From Paragordius varius (taxonomy: Eukaryota > Nematomorpha): DNA of 64,000 nt. The notes beneath the pieces were generated by a model. That model saw only the letters and a list, made by a program, of their open reading frames with translations, did not search any database and was not told where the DNA came from. Shown here piece by piece: positions 1 through 12,300 of the stretch. The translations under genes and the position numbers were made by a program. The DNA lies in the NCBI GenBank assembly GCA_964247055.1, contig OZ176052.1:7936001-8000000 (forward strand). Reading direction: 5' to 3'. The stretch's first letter is position 1; the number at the start of each line of letters is the position of its first letter.

Positions 1-39
1 AGCAAATATTTTTTATAAGATTAATCATATTTTCTAAAC

Positions 40-214
40 CAGGGGTGTCCAACATTGTCTTGAACATCATATTCGACCCGCGAAATTTGTAAAATTATAC
101 TTGAAAAATCCTAATATTGTTCACACAAATATTCTGAATAAATCTATCCAATAGGCAAGAATATGAAGAAATAATTACAAATCTCCACATATATATTTCA
201 ATGCGGCACGCCTG
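40..214. repeat. hAT-like MITE remnant
   Basis: The left end reads CAGGGGTGTCCAACATTG and the reverse complement of the right end reads CAGGCGTGCCGCATTG, an imperfect terminal inverted repeat of hAT style. The rest is AT-rich and non-coding. A clean 8-bp target duplication is not visible. A related end (CAGAGGTGTTTAACACGC) occurs at 46939. Confidence 0.4.
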
Positions 215-849
215 TTTTTTCAACTTAAAAATGTTACCCACTTCTAAAACATATAACGCTGCGGGTATTGCAGGAATATAGATGCTAAAACTATCATATT
301 AAATATTTACAAATATTAATTAATAGGCTACGTAGGCATTATCCAGTGTTATAAAAGAATAATTGTCTTTTTAAAAATAGTCGTTGAATTTTTGTTTTAT
401 CCGTATAATAATAATTTTGTTATAAAATTGAAAAATAATGTGCACAAAATCGGGGGGTAACAGAAAACACAAAGGAATTATATGTGAAATATATCAGAAT
501 TATTATGGTACTTTTAGTTTTAAGCCTTTTAGCAAAATTAGCGCCTATTATATCAATAATTTTGGTAAAAATTAAATGGTTCTAACCAAAAAATATCATT
601 TATTCTATCATAAACAATAATTAAGAAGCTAAACAATTTTCATAAATTTAATATTTAAAATTTAGGTTCCAAACTCGAAAATATTTTGTTAAAGCGTATT
701 TCCTGCAATTTCAAGCATGGCGTAATTGGCATAATACGCTTTAAAATACTATAAATTAATTTTCTTATATAATTTGATAGATTTTGATTAAAAAATTCTT
801 TTTTTTTCATTTAACGTTGATTATATATTTTATTTATATTTGACAAATT

Positions 850-1676
850 TGGCGCATATTTTTATCTATTTGCAATCTAGCATATTTTAAATGCTTATCG
901 CGCAATCTCGGCTTTTCAATTTTAAGAAAACCAGATTTAAAGGAAGGCACTAATTTGCGACTTTTCCACAAAAATTTTTTAATTTTAAATTAATATAGGT
1001 TTGATTTTTAAATTTTTCTGCCACTCAATTTTGCATTTTCTGATATGAAGTATCATTTTAACAGCAAATCTAAATTAAAATCTAAATTATACCTAAGAAT
1101 TTTTATAATTTTTTTTATAAATATGTACCCTCTTCAAAATTTTACTAAAATATTTTTTTTGAAAATACAACAAATGTCCATTTATAATTTATTATTAGAA
1201 AGAGTAATAAAAACTCTAAAAAATTTATAGCTAATATATTTTGCATCGTAATTTAATATTGAAGAAGCGACAAACTCGCCAAGCAGGAGCGTTTTTGCAA
1301 ATAAATATATTTTTAAAAGGGATGCATGAAATAGCTCATACTTTGTGTAGATACAATGAATGTCTAAATAACACAAGAAAGTTTTTTTTGATAAAAACAC
1401 TTATTTATTGCTTTATGTCATTCAAAACAGTTTAGGTTTATATTTTAAATAATTACCACTTCATCAATATGAATTATTTTCTTTGAGAGGCTTATAATTT
1501 AAAATATCCAAAAACTATTAGATTAATGCATTCTTGATTTTTTCTAACCATTTTGTACTAAACTTTGCATTTTAATATCAACTATAATTATTAGTAAATA
1601 TAGATTTTTTATAAAAAAGTAAACCAAAAGCTTTTTCAAATATTTCTTTTTATTGTATACTAATGCAAACCAGAGG
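850..1676. repeat. Decayed copy of the 'CACTAGACAACA' element
   Basis: This stretch aligns by eye, in reverse complement, with the interior of the element at 25974-27031. Shared words include AGAGCGTTTTT-like and AACACTTATTTATTGCTTT segments, the 'AAAGCTTTTTCAAA' block near 1630 and 'ATACTAATG' near 1663. Both termini are missing, so it is a fragment. It is followed directly by a hAT end at 1677. Nothing coding is visible. Confidence 0.4.
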
Positions 1677-2400
1677 CGTAGTTTACATTTCTGACGCCGC
1701 GTGCATGAATTCGTAAGGGCGCTCCCTCTACTTAACCCCTTGCATTTTAAAAAAAATATTATATTTAGAGCGGGATGAAATGTGGTCCGTCAAAAATAGA
1801 AACGCGTGAAAAAAATGCACATTCAACCCCTTCCTTTGAAAACGACGGCTTGCTTAGCAAATGTATCAGTAATAATAAAATAATATTAGTTTCTGCGCGA
1901 AAAGTTTGACTTAGTTAAATATAGATGTTGTATAAAAGCAGATTCAAACTGCATATGCGTGGCCCGACCCAATTTTTTTTGAATAATGGCTTGCGTCCGA
2001 AAAAAAATGACAATCCCTCGGTATTAAAAAAATGCCACAAAAGTTTGATAACAATTTACTGCATCCTTAGACATAAATATAGCAAATTATATATATAATT
2101 CAAATTTTTTTCTTTAAATATTATTATTATTAAGGTCCTCTATTGTATGGATATTGTTGAAAAATATCGTGGCGCCGTTGTTAGGCAGAGGAATTCTCAA
2201 AAAATATTGCGGCCCCCTTGTTGGGCAGAGTTGTTGCTAAATTATTAGTATCAGAGGTATTGTTGTCGGATTACAATTATCTGACCCTAACCCTAATTAT
2301 TAGGATGCAAATATGATTGCAACCTTTCTCTTAATTCTTGTGCGGTATAATTTTCTTTCAATTTTCGTTTTTTATTTTGAGAACCGCTAAGTTTAGGCAT
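1677..2400 (-). mobile_element. hAT transposon remnant (ZMYM1-like), N-terminal scrap
   Basis: The left edge CAGAGGCGTAG resembles the hAT terminus at 41207. On the minus strand a short ORF (2400 down to a stop at 2293) begins MPKLSGSQNKKRKLKEN, the type of basic N-terminus seen in ZMYM1/DUF4371-like hAT transposases. No zinc finger or catalytic core is present, so it is an internally deleted relic. Within it, a word of about 45 bp ending in TTGTTAGGCAGAG / TTGTTGGGCAGAG is imperfectly duplicated (2155-2235). The bases next to 1677 match the right end of the repeat at 61242-61465. Confidence 0.45.
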
Positions 2401-2924
2401 TCCCGATCATAATAATTTAAATAAATAAAAATTTTTCTTATTTGAACTATTATCCTATCCTTTCCTTCGAGATTATATTACAGTGGGAAACAAAAAATGA
2501 AAAGGGAGGCATAATGTATGCAGATGTAGATGGTATGCCATGCCTTAAATTGGGAAAGATAAAATAAACAACTATTTCGAAATTTGTTTCTTATAATATC
2601 AATTTTAATTGAAAGAATTATACCATAATGGGTGGCACTGAGAAAATATATATATACATAATTTGAAAGGAAATTAACATGTCATTTTGATCAAATATTT
2701 TAAGGTAGGTTACGTAATGATATGAACAGGCCTAGGTTAAGAAAGGTAGGCACTTAAAGATAAAGTGGAAATAATAAATAAGGATATGAAACAGTAAATT
2801 TAAATAATGATAATATACTTATAAGGAGAATTTTGATCAAGATAGAAGGTCATAAATGGGTGATCTTTTTATGTAATAAAAATAATAACTTTTAAATTCT
2901 TATTATTTTGAAATAAATTTAATT

Positions 2925-3042
2925 TAAAAAATCCAGCGCCACCTTCAACTATGGCGCGAAGATGGAAAAATTGCGTAGTTACGGGGTTCGAACTCTGGCA
3001 TGCAGTGTATGTCCGGTGCCTTACCTACTATACCGTCACGCC
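2925..3042 (-). repeat. tRNA-derived SINE
   Basis: Read on the minus strand from 3042, the sequence has an A-box-like GGTATAGTAGGTAAGG and, about 35 bases on, a B-box GAGTTCGAACCCC, the internal pol III promoter layout of a tRNA. The D and anticodon arms do not fold well, so it is a tRNA-derived SINE head and not a tRNA gene. The body contains CGCCATAGTTGAAGG followed by a GGCGC-GGATTTT motif that is also found in the hAT-like repeat at 61289-61318. An A/T-rich tail follows. Confidence 0.55.
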
Positions 3043-3413
3043 TTCATGTTATAATTATTATACTGATAATTTAATTTTAAAAATGCTTATTGTTGAACCA
3101 GGACCAATTTAAATTAAAAACTAAAATACGAACCAAACCCGTATCCATTTGATATTGTGAAATTTATGGATATTGCTTTTAAAATAAGACACAAAGCAGG
3201 TTACACAAAATTTGCTATAAATTGTTTTGTGATACACTACGATTATACTTTTAACCTAAATTATTAATTATGAAAGACTGTTTCTTATCATCCGCCAGGC
3301 CTAAGAAAAAACAGACATTAATTAAAACCCAAATAATTTTATCTAAATTTTGTGTTAACCTTGGGTCATAGCAATAAAAACTTTGCAATCCACAATTAAT
3401 ATAACCAATCGCA

Positions 3414-3419
3414 TTTATT
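3414..3419 (-). terminator. Candidate poly(A) signal of the RTK gene
   Basis: AATAAA on the minus strand about 70 nt past the kinase stop codon. In DNA this AT-rich such hexamers are common, so only the position supports it. Confidence 0.3.
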
Positions 3420-3487
3420 TGTATAACCTTGATAATTTATAAATATTTTTTTTCCATAAATTATAAAACAAACCTTTTTTCATATCT

Positions 3488-6400
3488 TTATAAAGTTTTA
3501 TAATTATGGTAATGTGAAATGGCATGTGAATTTGATTGAGTTTCATTAGTATCAAACCCGTTATTAGTATAAAAATATTTGTTTTTATTATTGGAAGAAG
3601 ATAATAAAGTTGATGGATGATCTTTCCAATGATAATTTAGCGAGAGAGTAGATTCCGCCCTTTCACTTAACCTCGTTAGGCGTGTCGTGTTTGATGAGGT
3701 GCTACTTAAATTTTTGGTTAACAAAATTTTGGAAAATAGACAACCATCCTTCCTAAACTCGAGAGTTTTTGCGTGAAAAATGTTGCTGCTGTTGTTGGAA
3801 TTTTGTTTTTTTACTCGAGTACCACTTTTATTGGAATTATCCTTATTTTTTCTGTCATTGTTATTGTTAAAATCGATTATATATGAATCTTCGACACTTT
3901 CAGTATGATTCAATATGGTTTGATGTTCATCAACTTTATCCAAATCAAAATAATCATTATCCACATAATAATCAGTATTTTCCATGTCCTTACATTTATT
4001 ATGTTCCATTATAGCCTTGGCCAAATTTTGTACTAATGTGTGAAAGGTTGGCCGTACATGGGGTCGCACATGCCAACATTCTTGCATAATTTTATACCTA
4101 GGTATGAATGTATCAAATATTTTTAATTTACGAATGGTTTTAATTTTTTTAGTAATTCACAGAAAAAATAAAACTAAAAAATGTTTAGATTATATTAGTA
4201 TCTGATTCTAATTATACTTATTATTTATGTGAAATGAATAATTTTATTATCGACAACAACTAAAAATTAGCAAATTTATCATTTAAAACATATATTTGTC
4301 ATTAAAAAAAGTTATTTTTTGAAAAAAGGAACTCAAATTATTTCACAAACATAAACTTAACTTACAGATCATCACTGGCATGTAAAGGCTTGCTCAATCG
4401 TACACCCTTTTGCAATGCCGCAATAAATTTGGAACCAGCTTCGTATTCTGGGTAAGGTGAATGGCCTAAGCTAAAAATTTCCCACAACACAACCCCAAAT
4501 GACCATCTGTATAATTAGTAAAATTATCAGAGGAGATCGGATAGAATATCAAATATTATTTAAATAATAAATAATACATATCGCTTTTTATCGAGTATTC
4601 GTTGTCAAGAAGTGCTTCCAAAGCCATCCATTTAACGGGAATAGGAGTCTAAAATGAATAACAGCTTCATAATATTTTTTTACGTAAAAAAAATAAAAGA
4701 CATATATTTATTGTAACCTAAAAATGGAATAATATAAAGAGTTTTTTATGAAAGTACGTGTTATATATATATGAAACCATAATATGTGTTTCTCGAAATT
4801 AAAGGAATTCGTGCCAATTTTAAATTAAAGAATTTTATTGTACCTGTAAAAATTAACTTTATTCAGTTGGCAAACATGTAAAGATTAATGATAAATGATC
4901 TGGTTACATGAAATAAATATTTTTTTACTTTTTTAACCCTTTACCAACCACCATTTATTTATAGTCAAGATATATATTCATTATACAGTGGTATCATAAA
5001 ATTTTTATTCAAACCTTTGACGATTTAACGTAATTGTAGGAATACAGATGCTTTGAAAGTCCAAAATCGCCTATCTTGACAGCATTATTATGGTGCAAAA
5101 GTACGTTACGGCACGCCAAATCTCGATGAATAAACTATATATAAAATAAAAAAATATATGAATAGTGAAAAAATGATTATATAAATAGGCAAGGGAGATT
5201 TCACAAAATTTTAATTGAATTTTATTGTACCAAAAAATATGTGTTTTAAATAATAAAAATAGTAATATATATATAATAACAAATGACAAGGTTGAATCGT
5301 TTTGTTAAAAATTGTTTAAGTATGAATATCTTTTAAGATTTTTGGAAAAGGATCACAAAATTATCCCAACTCAAATAAACACCCATGGAAAATACAATGG
5401 ATTTATATTAAAATTATAAAATTGTACGCAAGCAAATAAAATTTACTTTTTTGGAGGCCAAAAAGTCCATACCCTTTGCAATTTGATATGCATAACTCAA
5501 AAGCACTGAATAAGTGAGTGTGGTTTGTTTTTGGGAATTATCTATATCTAAAATAAGATATATAAATATATAATAAAGAAAAATGGTAAACTAAAAGATA
5601 TAAATACATCAATCTACCTGGAGAATTGGAAAATGGTGATAAATCATAAGTATTTTCGTTGGCGGAAGTATATAGATCCCGATTCCTTTTAAGGTGATCC
5701 TTTAAGTTTCCATAAGCGCAAAATTCCATTATAATCATAAAAGACATATCTATTGGAAATAGAATCTAATTTTGCACATGCCAAATTTGTTAAACAATTC
5801 ATATATATCACGGTGCGCGTCAAAAAATAAATGTTAATAAATCATATATCATTCGATAGCTAAAAGCTTCAGAATAATGAATATCGAAATGATATTTGCG
5901 GTTTAAATATTAGAAAAAGAGTAATTTAATTTTTCTTTTATTGGTCAAAATCAAAAAACCGCATTTTTATCGCACATTAGATCAAATAAAATTAAATACA
6001 ATAAAGCGTGTCAACTAAATTTTATTTGTGTTAATATAGCATAAGGATAATAAACGCAAATTATTATCGAAAAAGTTTTTACATTTTTACTGAGGGTCAC
6101 AGAAAGATTTTCAAGAATATAAGCTGAAAATCGCATTTTGGCGTGAAATTCGATAAAAATTTATTAATATGCGGTAAAAGATTTTAATTTTTATTAAACT
6201 CCATATATTAAAATTACCCAATATATCTCGCCTTCAAAGAAGTTTGAGCCTTATATAAAAAAGAAAAATTTTCGATAATTTGGACCAAAGCGGAAGCTGC
6301 TCAGAATTTTTACAAAGCATTAAATATATATTATAAAATTTTCATAAGATTCGATGCAGAATAAAATATCTATCGACTCAGTTTTTTGATTTGGGGAATT

Positions 6401-9293
6401 TTTGTGCCCTAAAGCCGGTATAAAGCCAAAATGGCGCCAAAAATATCTAATCAAATTTTGGTAAAACCCCAAAAATTTGAGATAATAGATTCTTTTTCTG
6501 CATCGAATTGTATGGAAAAAGTATTTATAATAAATATTGGATGTTTTGTAAAAATTATGCGCAGCTTCCGCTTTGATGAAAATAATCGAAAAATTTTCTT
6601 ACTCATTTAAGGCTTAAATTTTTGGTGAAGGCGATTTATTGGGTAATTTCTATATATATAGAGTTAATATATGATCAAATAAAAATTTAAATCTTCTACC
6701 GGATATTTATAAATTTTTATGATGTAAATTGGCTGCCAAAGATTTTTTAGCTTATATTTTTGAAAATTTTTCTGGGACCCACAGTAAAAATGTAAAATCT
6801 TTGTTGATAATAATTTGCGTTTAGAATTATCCTTATGCTATATTAACACAAATAAAATTTAGTTGACACGTTTCTATCTATTATATTTAATTTTATTTGA
6901 CTTAATGCACGATAAAAATGCAATTTTTTGGGTAATAACAGAAAAAATTTTTTCTAGTATATTAACCGCACATATCATTTCAATATTCATTATTCCTGAA
7001 GCTTTTATCTATCGTATATGAATCATTAATTTTTATTTTTTAATGCCCATTTTGGCCGCACAGTGTATCAGTACTTGTATAAGTATAGATGTTGTACATA
7101 GCATCAAAAATGTGGATACCCAATATTTAAACCGATTTTATGTTAAATATATACTGTAAGTTAACTGATTTTGGGGTATGATGTAAACTTATGTCTTCAT
7201 TTTTTTAATTAAATAAATTTAACAATGGTAATGAAACCTTGCAAATCCTGCGAGCAAACCCCTAATAAATTAACAATGTTTGGATGTTTGCCCAATTTTA
7301 ACATGATTTGAAATTCGGAAATTAGAGTTTGGAAATGATTAACATCGTTGACGCCTTGTATTGTCTTGATAGCTACCTTAGTTCGCGATTCTTCTGGCGT
7401 TAAACCGATAACGAAGGCTTCAAAAACTTTGCCAAAGGTTCCGTGACCAATGATGGGTCCTAGAGGAAAAAATATGATTGGTAAAAAATTATAGCGAAAT
7501 ACATATTATAATTGAGTTAATGTGAAAAAAAGTGGTTATAAATATCCTTAAGTTGAAGATATTTATTGGATGAACTGAAAAAATATTTAAATTATTCTGG
7601 ACAAATATGTGTGATTACCCAAATTTATTCGATCTCTCGGAAATTCTAAAGCAGAATCAAAGGAAATGGTAGGTTTTGAGGTATCGAACGAAGGTATGGT
7701 CAGTGTTTTAATGATAGGAGGTTTTACATATTCCAAACATTTCAAATTCTTTTTCATCTGTTTGGATAAATGATTATATATCGACATCTTGGCTAATTCA
7801 TAATTAATTATTAATAGGTCAAACGGAAAGCATTGCAAGAAAGCAAAATAATATGTAATTTACTCGTATGGTATGTAAACGTTGTCGCACTATCAATGTC
7901 AGAAATAAAAGTAGTATAAGACTTATGGTTGTGGCAAACAGGTAGGATAATAGATTTAAAGGCCCATTCTTCTTTGTTTTCACCTCTTAAGTATAAAAAT
8001 GACCATAATACGATTTTTTATACATAATAAAAAAGAGGTTTTTTAAAAAATCATATTTTTGGAACCGTAATTCCGGTACTAAAAATGAATCGGCAAACGG
8101 TCCCGGTATAATCCCTAAATTGATCAAATTTTTAGAAATGTTAACAACATTACTTTTGGACGCTTTTTATGTTAAAAAAATTAAATATTATATTATGAAA
8201 ACTAAATCTATTCCAATAATGTGTATGAAACCCTGATAAATTTCGGCTGCAAAATATAAATCTGAGATCATTTGAGTAGAATTGTGTAATTGACAGCGCA
8301 CGTCTGCTCTTACAGCATAATCTAGTTCCAATACGCTTTCGATTGTTAGGATTCTTTTACTATCGCTTGCATTTATCCAGTATGTTCTGTTGTATGATAA
8401 CTAAATTTTAATTAGCAGTAATATGTTTAAATCATATATCTAATTTAAGATATTACATATTTTAAATATAAAGTTCAATCTATTACCGACTAAATGATTT
8501 TGTGAAAAATTAATTTTTGGTTTATTTTGCAAATTAAAGGAACAAATTGAAGCAAAATACCCAAAAATAATAGGATGGATCATAATCGATCCTCCCACCG
8601 AAATCATTGACATGATAAAATGAAGAACTCAAATCAGTCGTTTTGTTGAAGGTATAAGTTGTTACGCTTTTATTACTGGTGTCATTATCATTCAATGGAC
8701 ATAAATCATTTTCAGTATTTAAATGATTAAATAATTCGTAGTTCAGCGTTGGCTGACTCTCTGACAATACATTAACGATGGCTTCCATATTTTCGATGTT
8801 TTCAAAATTTTTTGGGCGTATAGGTTGAATACAATTTATATTTTCTGCTACCCAGGTAATGTAATAATAATATTCATCCAAATAGTTTAATGTGTGTGGT
8901 GTTTTAAATTGACATGCATACGATTTTGATATGTTTTGAATAGGATGGCCATAAAAACTATATAAAAGACATAACTTTTACATTTAAATAAAAATAAGTA
9001 CATTTTAAAATTAAAAAAAAAACAAATAATTACTATTATTAAAGCATAGAATTTTTAGCCCGAATTTATGTAATCGGAGCTTTTCATTTATTTTTTTAAA
9101 GGACCCATTGACTAAAGATTCAAAACAAATAAGCATTAAAATGATTTTTGCGTATATACCATTTACAGATCAAATTCACCCTTAAATAAATTATGTGTTT
9201 TTTTAATATAAAAAATTACCTTAATTTTTAATATTTTACAATATAAATTCTGTTTAAAATTAATATAATGCTGAAAAAATAATAAAATATGTC

Positions 9294-9327
<34 letters not shown>

Positions 9328-12300
9328 TTATGAATAATGTATTTATTAGCCAACACATAATTTATTTTTAGGGTTATTAATTGTTCAAGGGCGAATTTGA
9401 ATTGTTCGAGGGTGGATTTAAATTGTTTAGGGGTGAACTTGAATTGTAAATGGTATATTTAACCATTTAAAATCATTTGCACTTTAACAGTGTTTTTGAA
9501 CACTTCAAGTTGGTCCTTAAAATTTTTAAATTTTGATTTAACCATGATTTTCGCATATATTTTTTTATTATTTTTTAAACTAATTTTTTTTGTTTAATAT
9601 ATATTTATTTATTTTAAAATAAAAATTTCCATACAAAACCACTTTTTTGTTTCAAATTTTTTCCAATTTAACAAATTAATTAACTTTTAAATGTTTTCAA
9701 TGAAAAATTGTAAATAACCCAGAAACTTATATATTTTTTAATTACGTGTTAAAATCTTATAAATATCCGAAGTAATTTTAAGAAAATAAAGATATACGGT
9801 TTCTCTATGATTAAAAGTTGCTATTGATTTAAAATTTATGAATAATAGAAAATAGGTTGAAAACGATAAAATAGATGAATGATATACGATTTGATTAATA
9901 AAAGTTAAAAACAAAACTAAAAAGTCAAAGGACCAACTTGAAATGTTCAAGGACCATCTTGAAATGTTCAAGGACCAACTTGAAGTGTTCAAGGACCAAT
10001 TTGAAATGTTTAAGGACCAACTTGAAGTAAGGATAAACTTGAGATGTTCAAGGACCAACTTGAAGTGTTCAAGGACCATCTTGAAATCAAGGACAAACTT
10101 GAAGTGTTCAAGGACACTTTTGAAGTGCAAATGGTATATAACAATGTTTAACAAAATATCTGAAAAGACGGGCAAAAATATACCTAAATAGATTAATCTT
10201 TTTGAAGCTATAATCAAAGGTATTGATAAAAGTATCTTTCGATTCGTTGCTATCAGCGGCTAATAGTTAAAAAAATTAATATTTAATATTTTTATAAGAT
10301 CGGTGAAATAACCACAAAATTTTTGGAATAGGAAATTGAAAATATAACATTTTATATTTTAATGTCATGACCTGATTGTACGAAACGTTATTTAATCAGT
10401 TGACCATATAATTGTTTTAGCTATTTTTGAAAAACAGCTTTATAAAATTTCGAGTTTAATATGATTCTACTATATAAATGTAATTTTTCAATAATAATTT
10501 ATTTAATATAATGTAATTGGTCAATCGTTAAATTTTGACATTCCAGAAAATTAATAAATCAATATTAACTAACCATTGAATGGCAGCGTAGCGTTAACAA
10601 CATTTTCATTGAAATCATCGACAGTACATGATGTTTGATGAGGTTTTGTAACATTTGAATAAACCTCAATATCCAATTGTTTGGTAACAAATGTCAATGG
10701 AACCTCATCACTAAATTGTTCTCCATCTATCCGTAAATCGGCCTCTTCCGTAGGACCTATCACAAATTTCTATAATGAAACAAAAACATTTGGATAAATT
10801 TCCAACAAATAATAAACAAAAATTAAAAATAAAGTATACCACAATTTTTAACTTTGATTTTCGACATTACATAAATTTGTAAATTATAAAATTAAGTATG
10901 TTATTAACATATATCTCTCTTTCTTATTTCGAAACCCAAAACGATAGGTTATACCAAAAAAGGTAAAAATATGGTTTACTTGAAAATCTTCCATCTTTGT
11001 TTTTAATATTTTAATTTTACTGTAAATTTAAAAAAAATTTAAGCACTCGATTTAAAAGTAAATAAAATTATAAAATTTGAGACGCACAAATTAAACATTT
11101 ATACCTTAAAAGAACTTTGATTAACAAGGGCATTGTCAAATTGAACATTCCAATTTAATTGGACATGATCATTGCTATAAAGGTTGACAAAGCATGTCAA
11201 GGAGTTGGAAGTCCACGGATTAAATCCAGAATAGTCCCCAAAGGGAATTAAAATAAATGGATTTAATTCTTTAATCTTACCTGAATATGTAAAAATTAAA
11301 AAATCATCAGATTTTGAAAAATTAAAAAGAGAAATAAGCCGAATTCAATGTTATTTATTTGGATTAAAAGTAATACATTTTAGTTAAAATCAATTTAAAG
11401 GGTTGGTCTAAAATAATCTTAGTTTTAGCCGTTTATTCAAATTAATAAACTTTAATTATATAAATAAGTGGTACTCAAACCGCGGCCGTAAAACTGCTTT
11501 ATTATGGCCCTGTTTATCTATAAAAAAATTATATGGTATTTATTTTGGGTATAAATGTCAAATGTGTTAAAGAGCTATTAAGATTTAATTTTAAGGTCGT
11601 GCACGGCTCTAGAGACAAAATAAATATTTTTTGCGGCCCTTTAAAATTTTTTGATGACTAAAATAAATAGTTTAAGAGTGGCGTAGTATCATAATCATAA
11701 ATTACTTTTAAAAATTAGGTGTTATCCAATCTAAACAGTTATAGACTTGGATACTCAAAAGATATAAGATATAAAAATTTAACCTTTATATATGGTTATG
11801 ATTTTAAGCGATTGAGTTAAGTTATATAATTGAACGGTACAGGTGTAGCTATCATGATATCGCATTGTTGGTTCCTCCAAATAAAACCCTTTGAATGGAT
11901 TAAAAGTATCCGAAGATTGATTCAATTTTGAAAATACTTCGGTTTTTGTGCCATGCAAGCTAACATTAGCCCAACTGAATGTAGAAATACATGGGAAATA
12001 TAAGGATTGTCCTTCAAACATAGCCAAATATATGAAGTTAATATCATCTTCTTTTTTACCCGTGTACAAAAATGGTAATGTAGCTACATTATTATCAGAC
12101 TTAGTGGCAATCAATTGTTTATAATCTAAGAATATGTTAGTAGTATATAAATCCATGAATAAATATATATATTGTTTTGCAATACCAAAAAGGTAAAAAT
12201 GTTTTTGTTTCTTTTAGTATAAAAATTGTTAGGTTGAATTATGTACACATTATTATTTTTAGGAATTGTTGACGACGCAGAGCAATTCAATCTTCGACCA

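Noticed and set aside
2282-2306. Telomere-like CCCTAACCCTAA
   Set aside because: Only two units, inside a hAT remnant; chance.
2975-3042. Minus-strand tRNA gene
   Set aside because: A and B boxes are present, but the D and anticodon arms do not pair and the body continues as a SINE.
9928-10125. CRISPR-like short repeats
   Set aside because: Units are directly tandem with no spacers, in a eukaryotic intron.
9738-10217. Long ORFs on both strands with repeated heptapeptides
   Set aside because: Produced by the 21-bp array, whose period is a multiple of 3; no start context or similarity.
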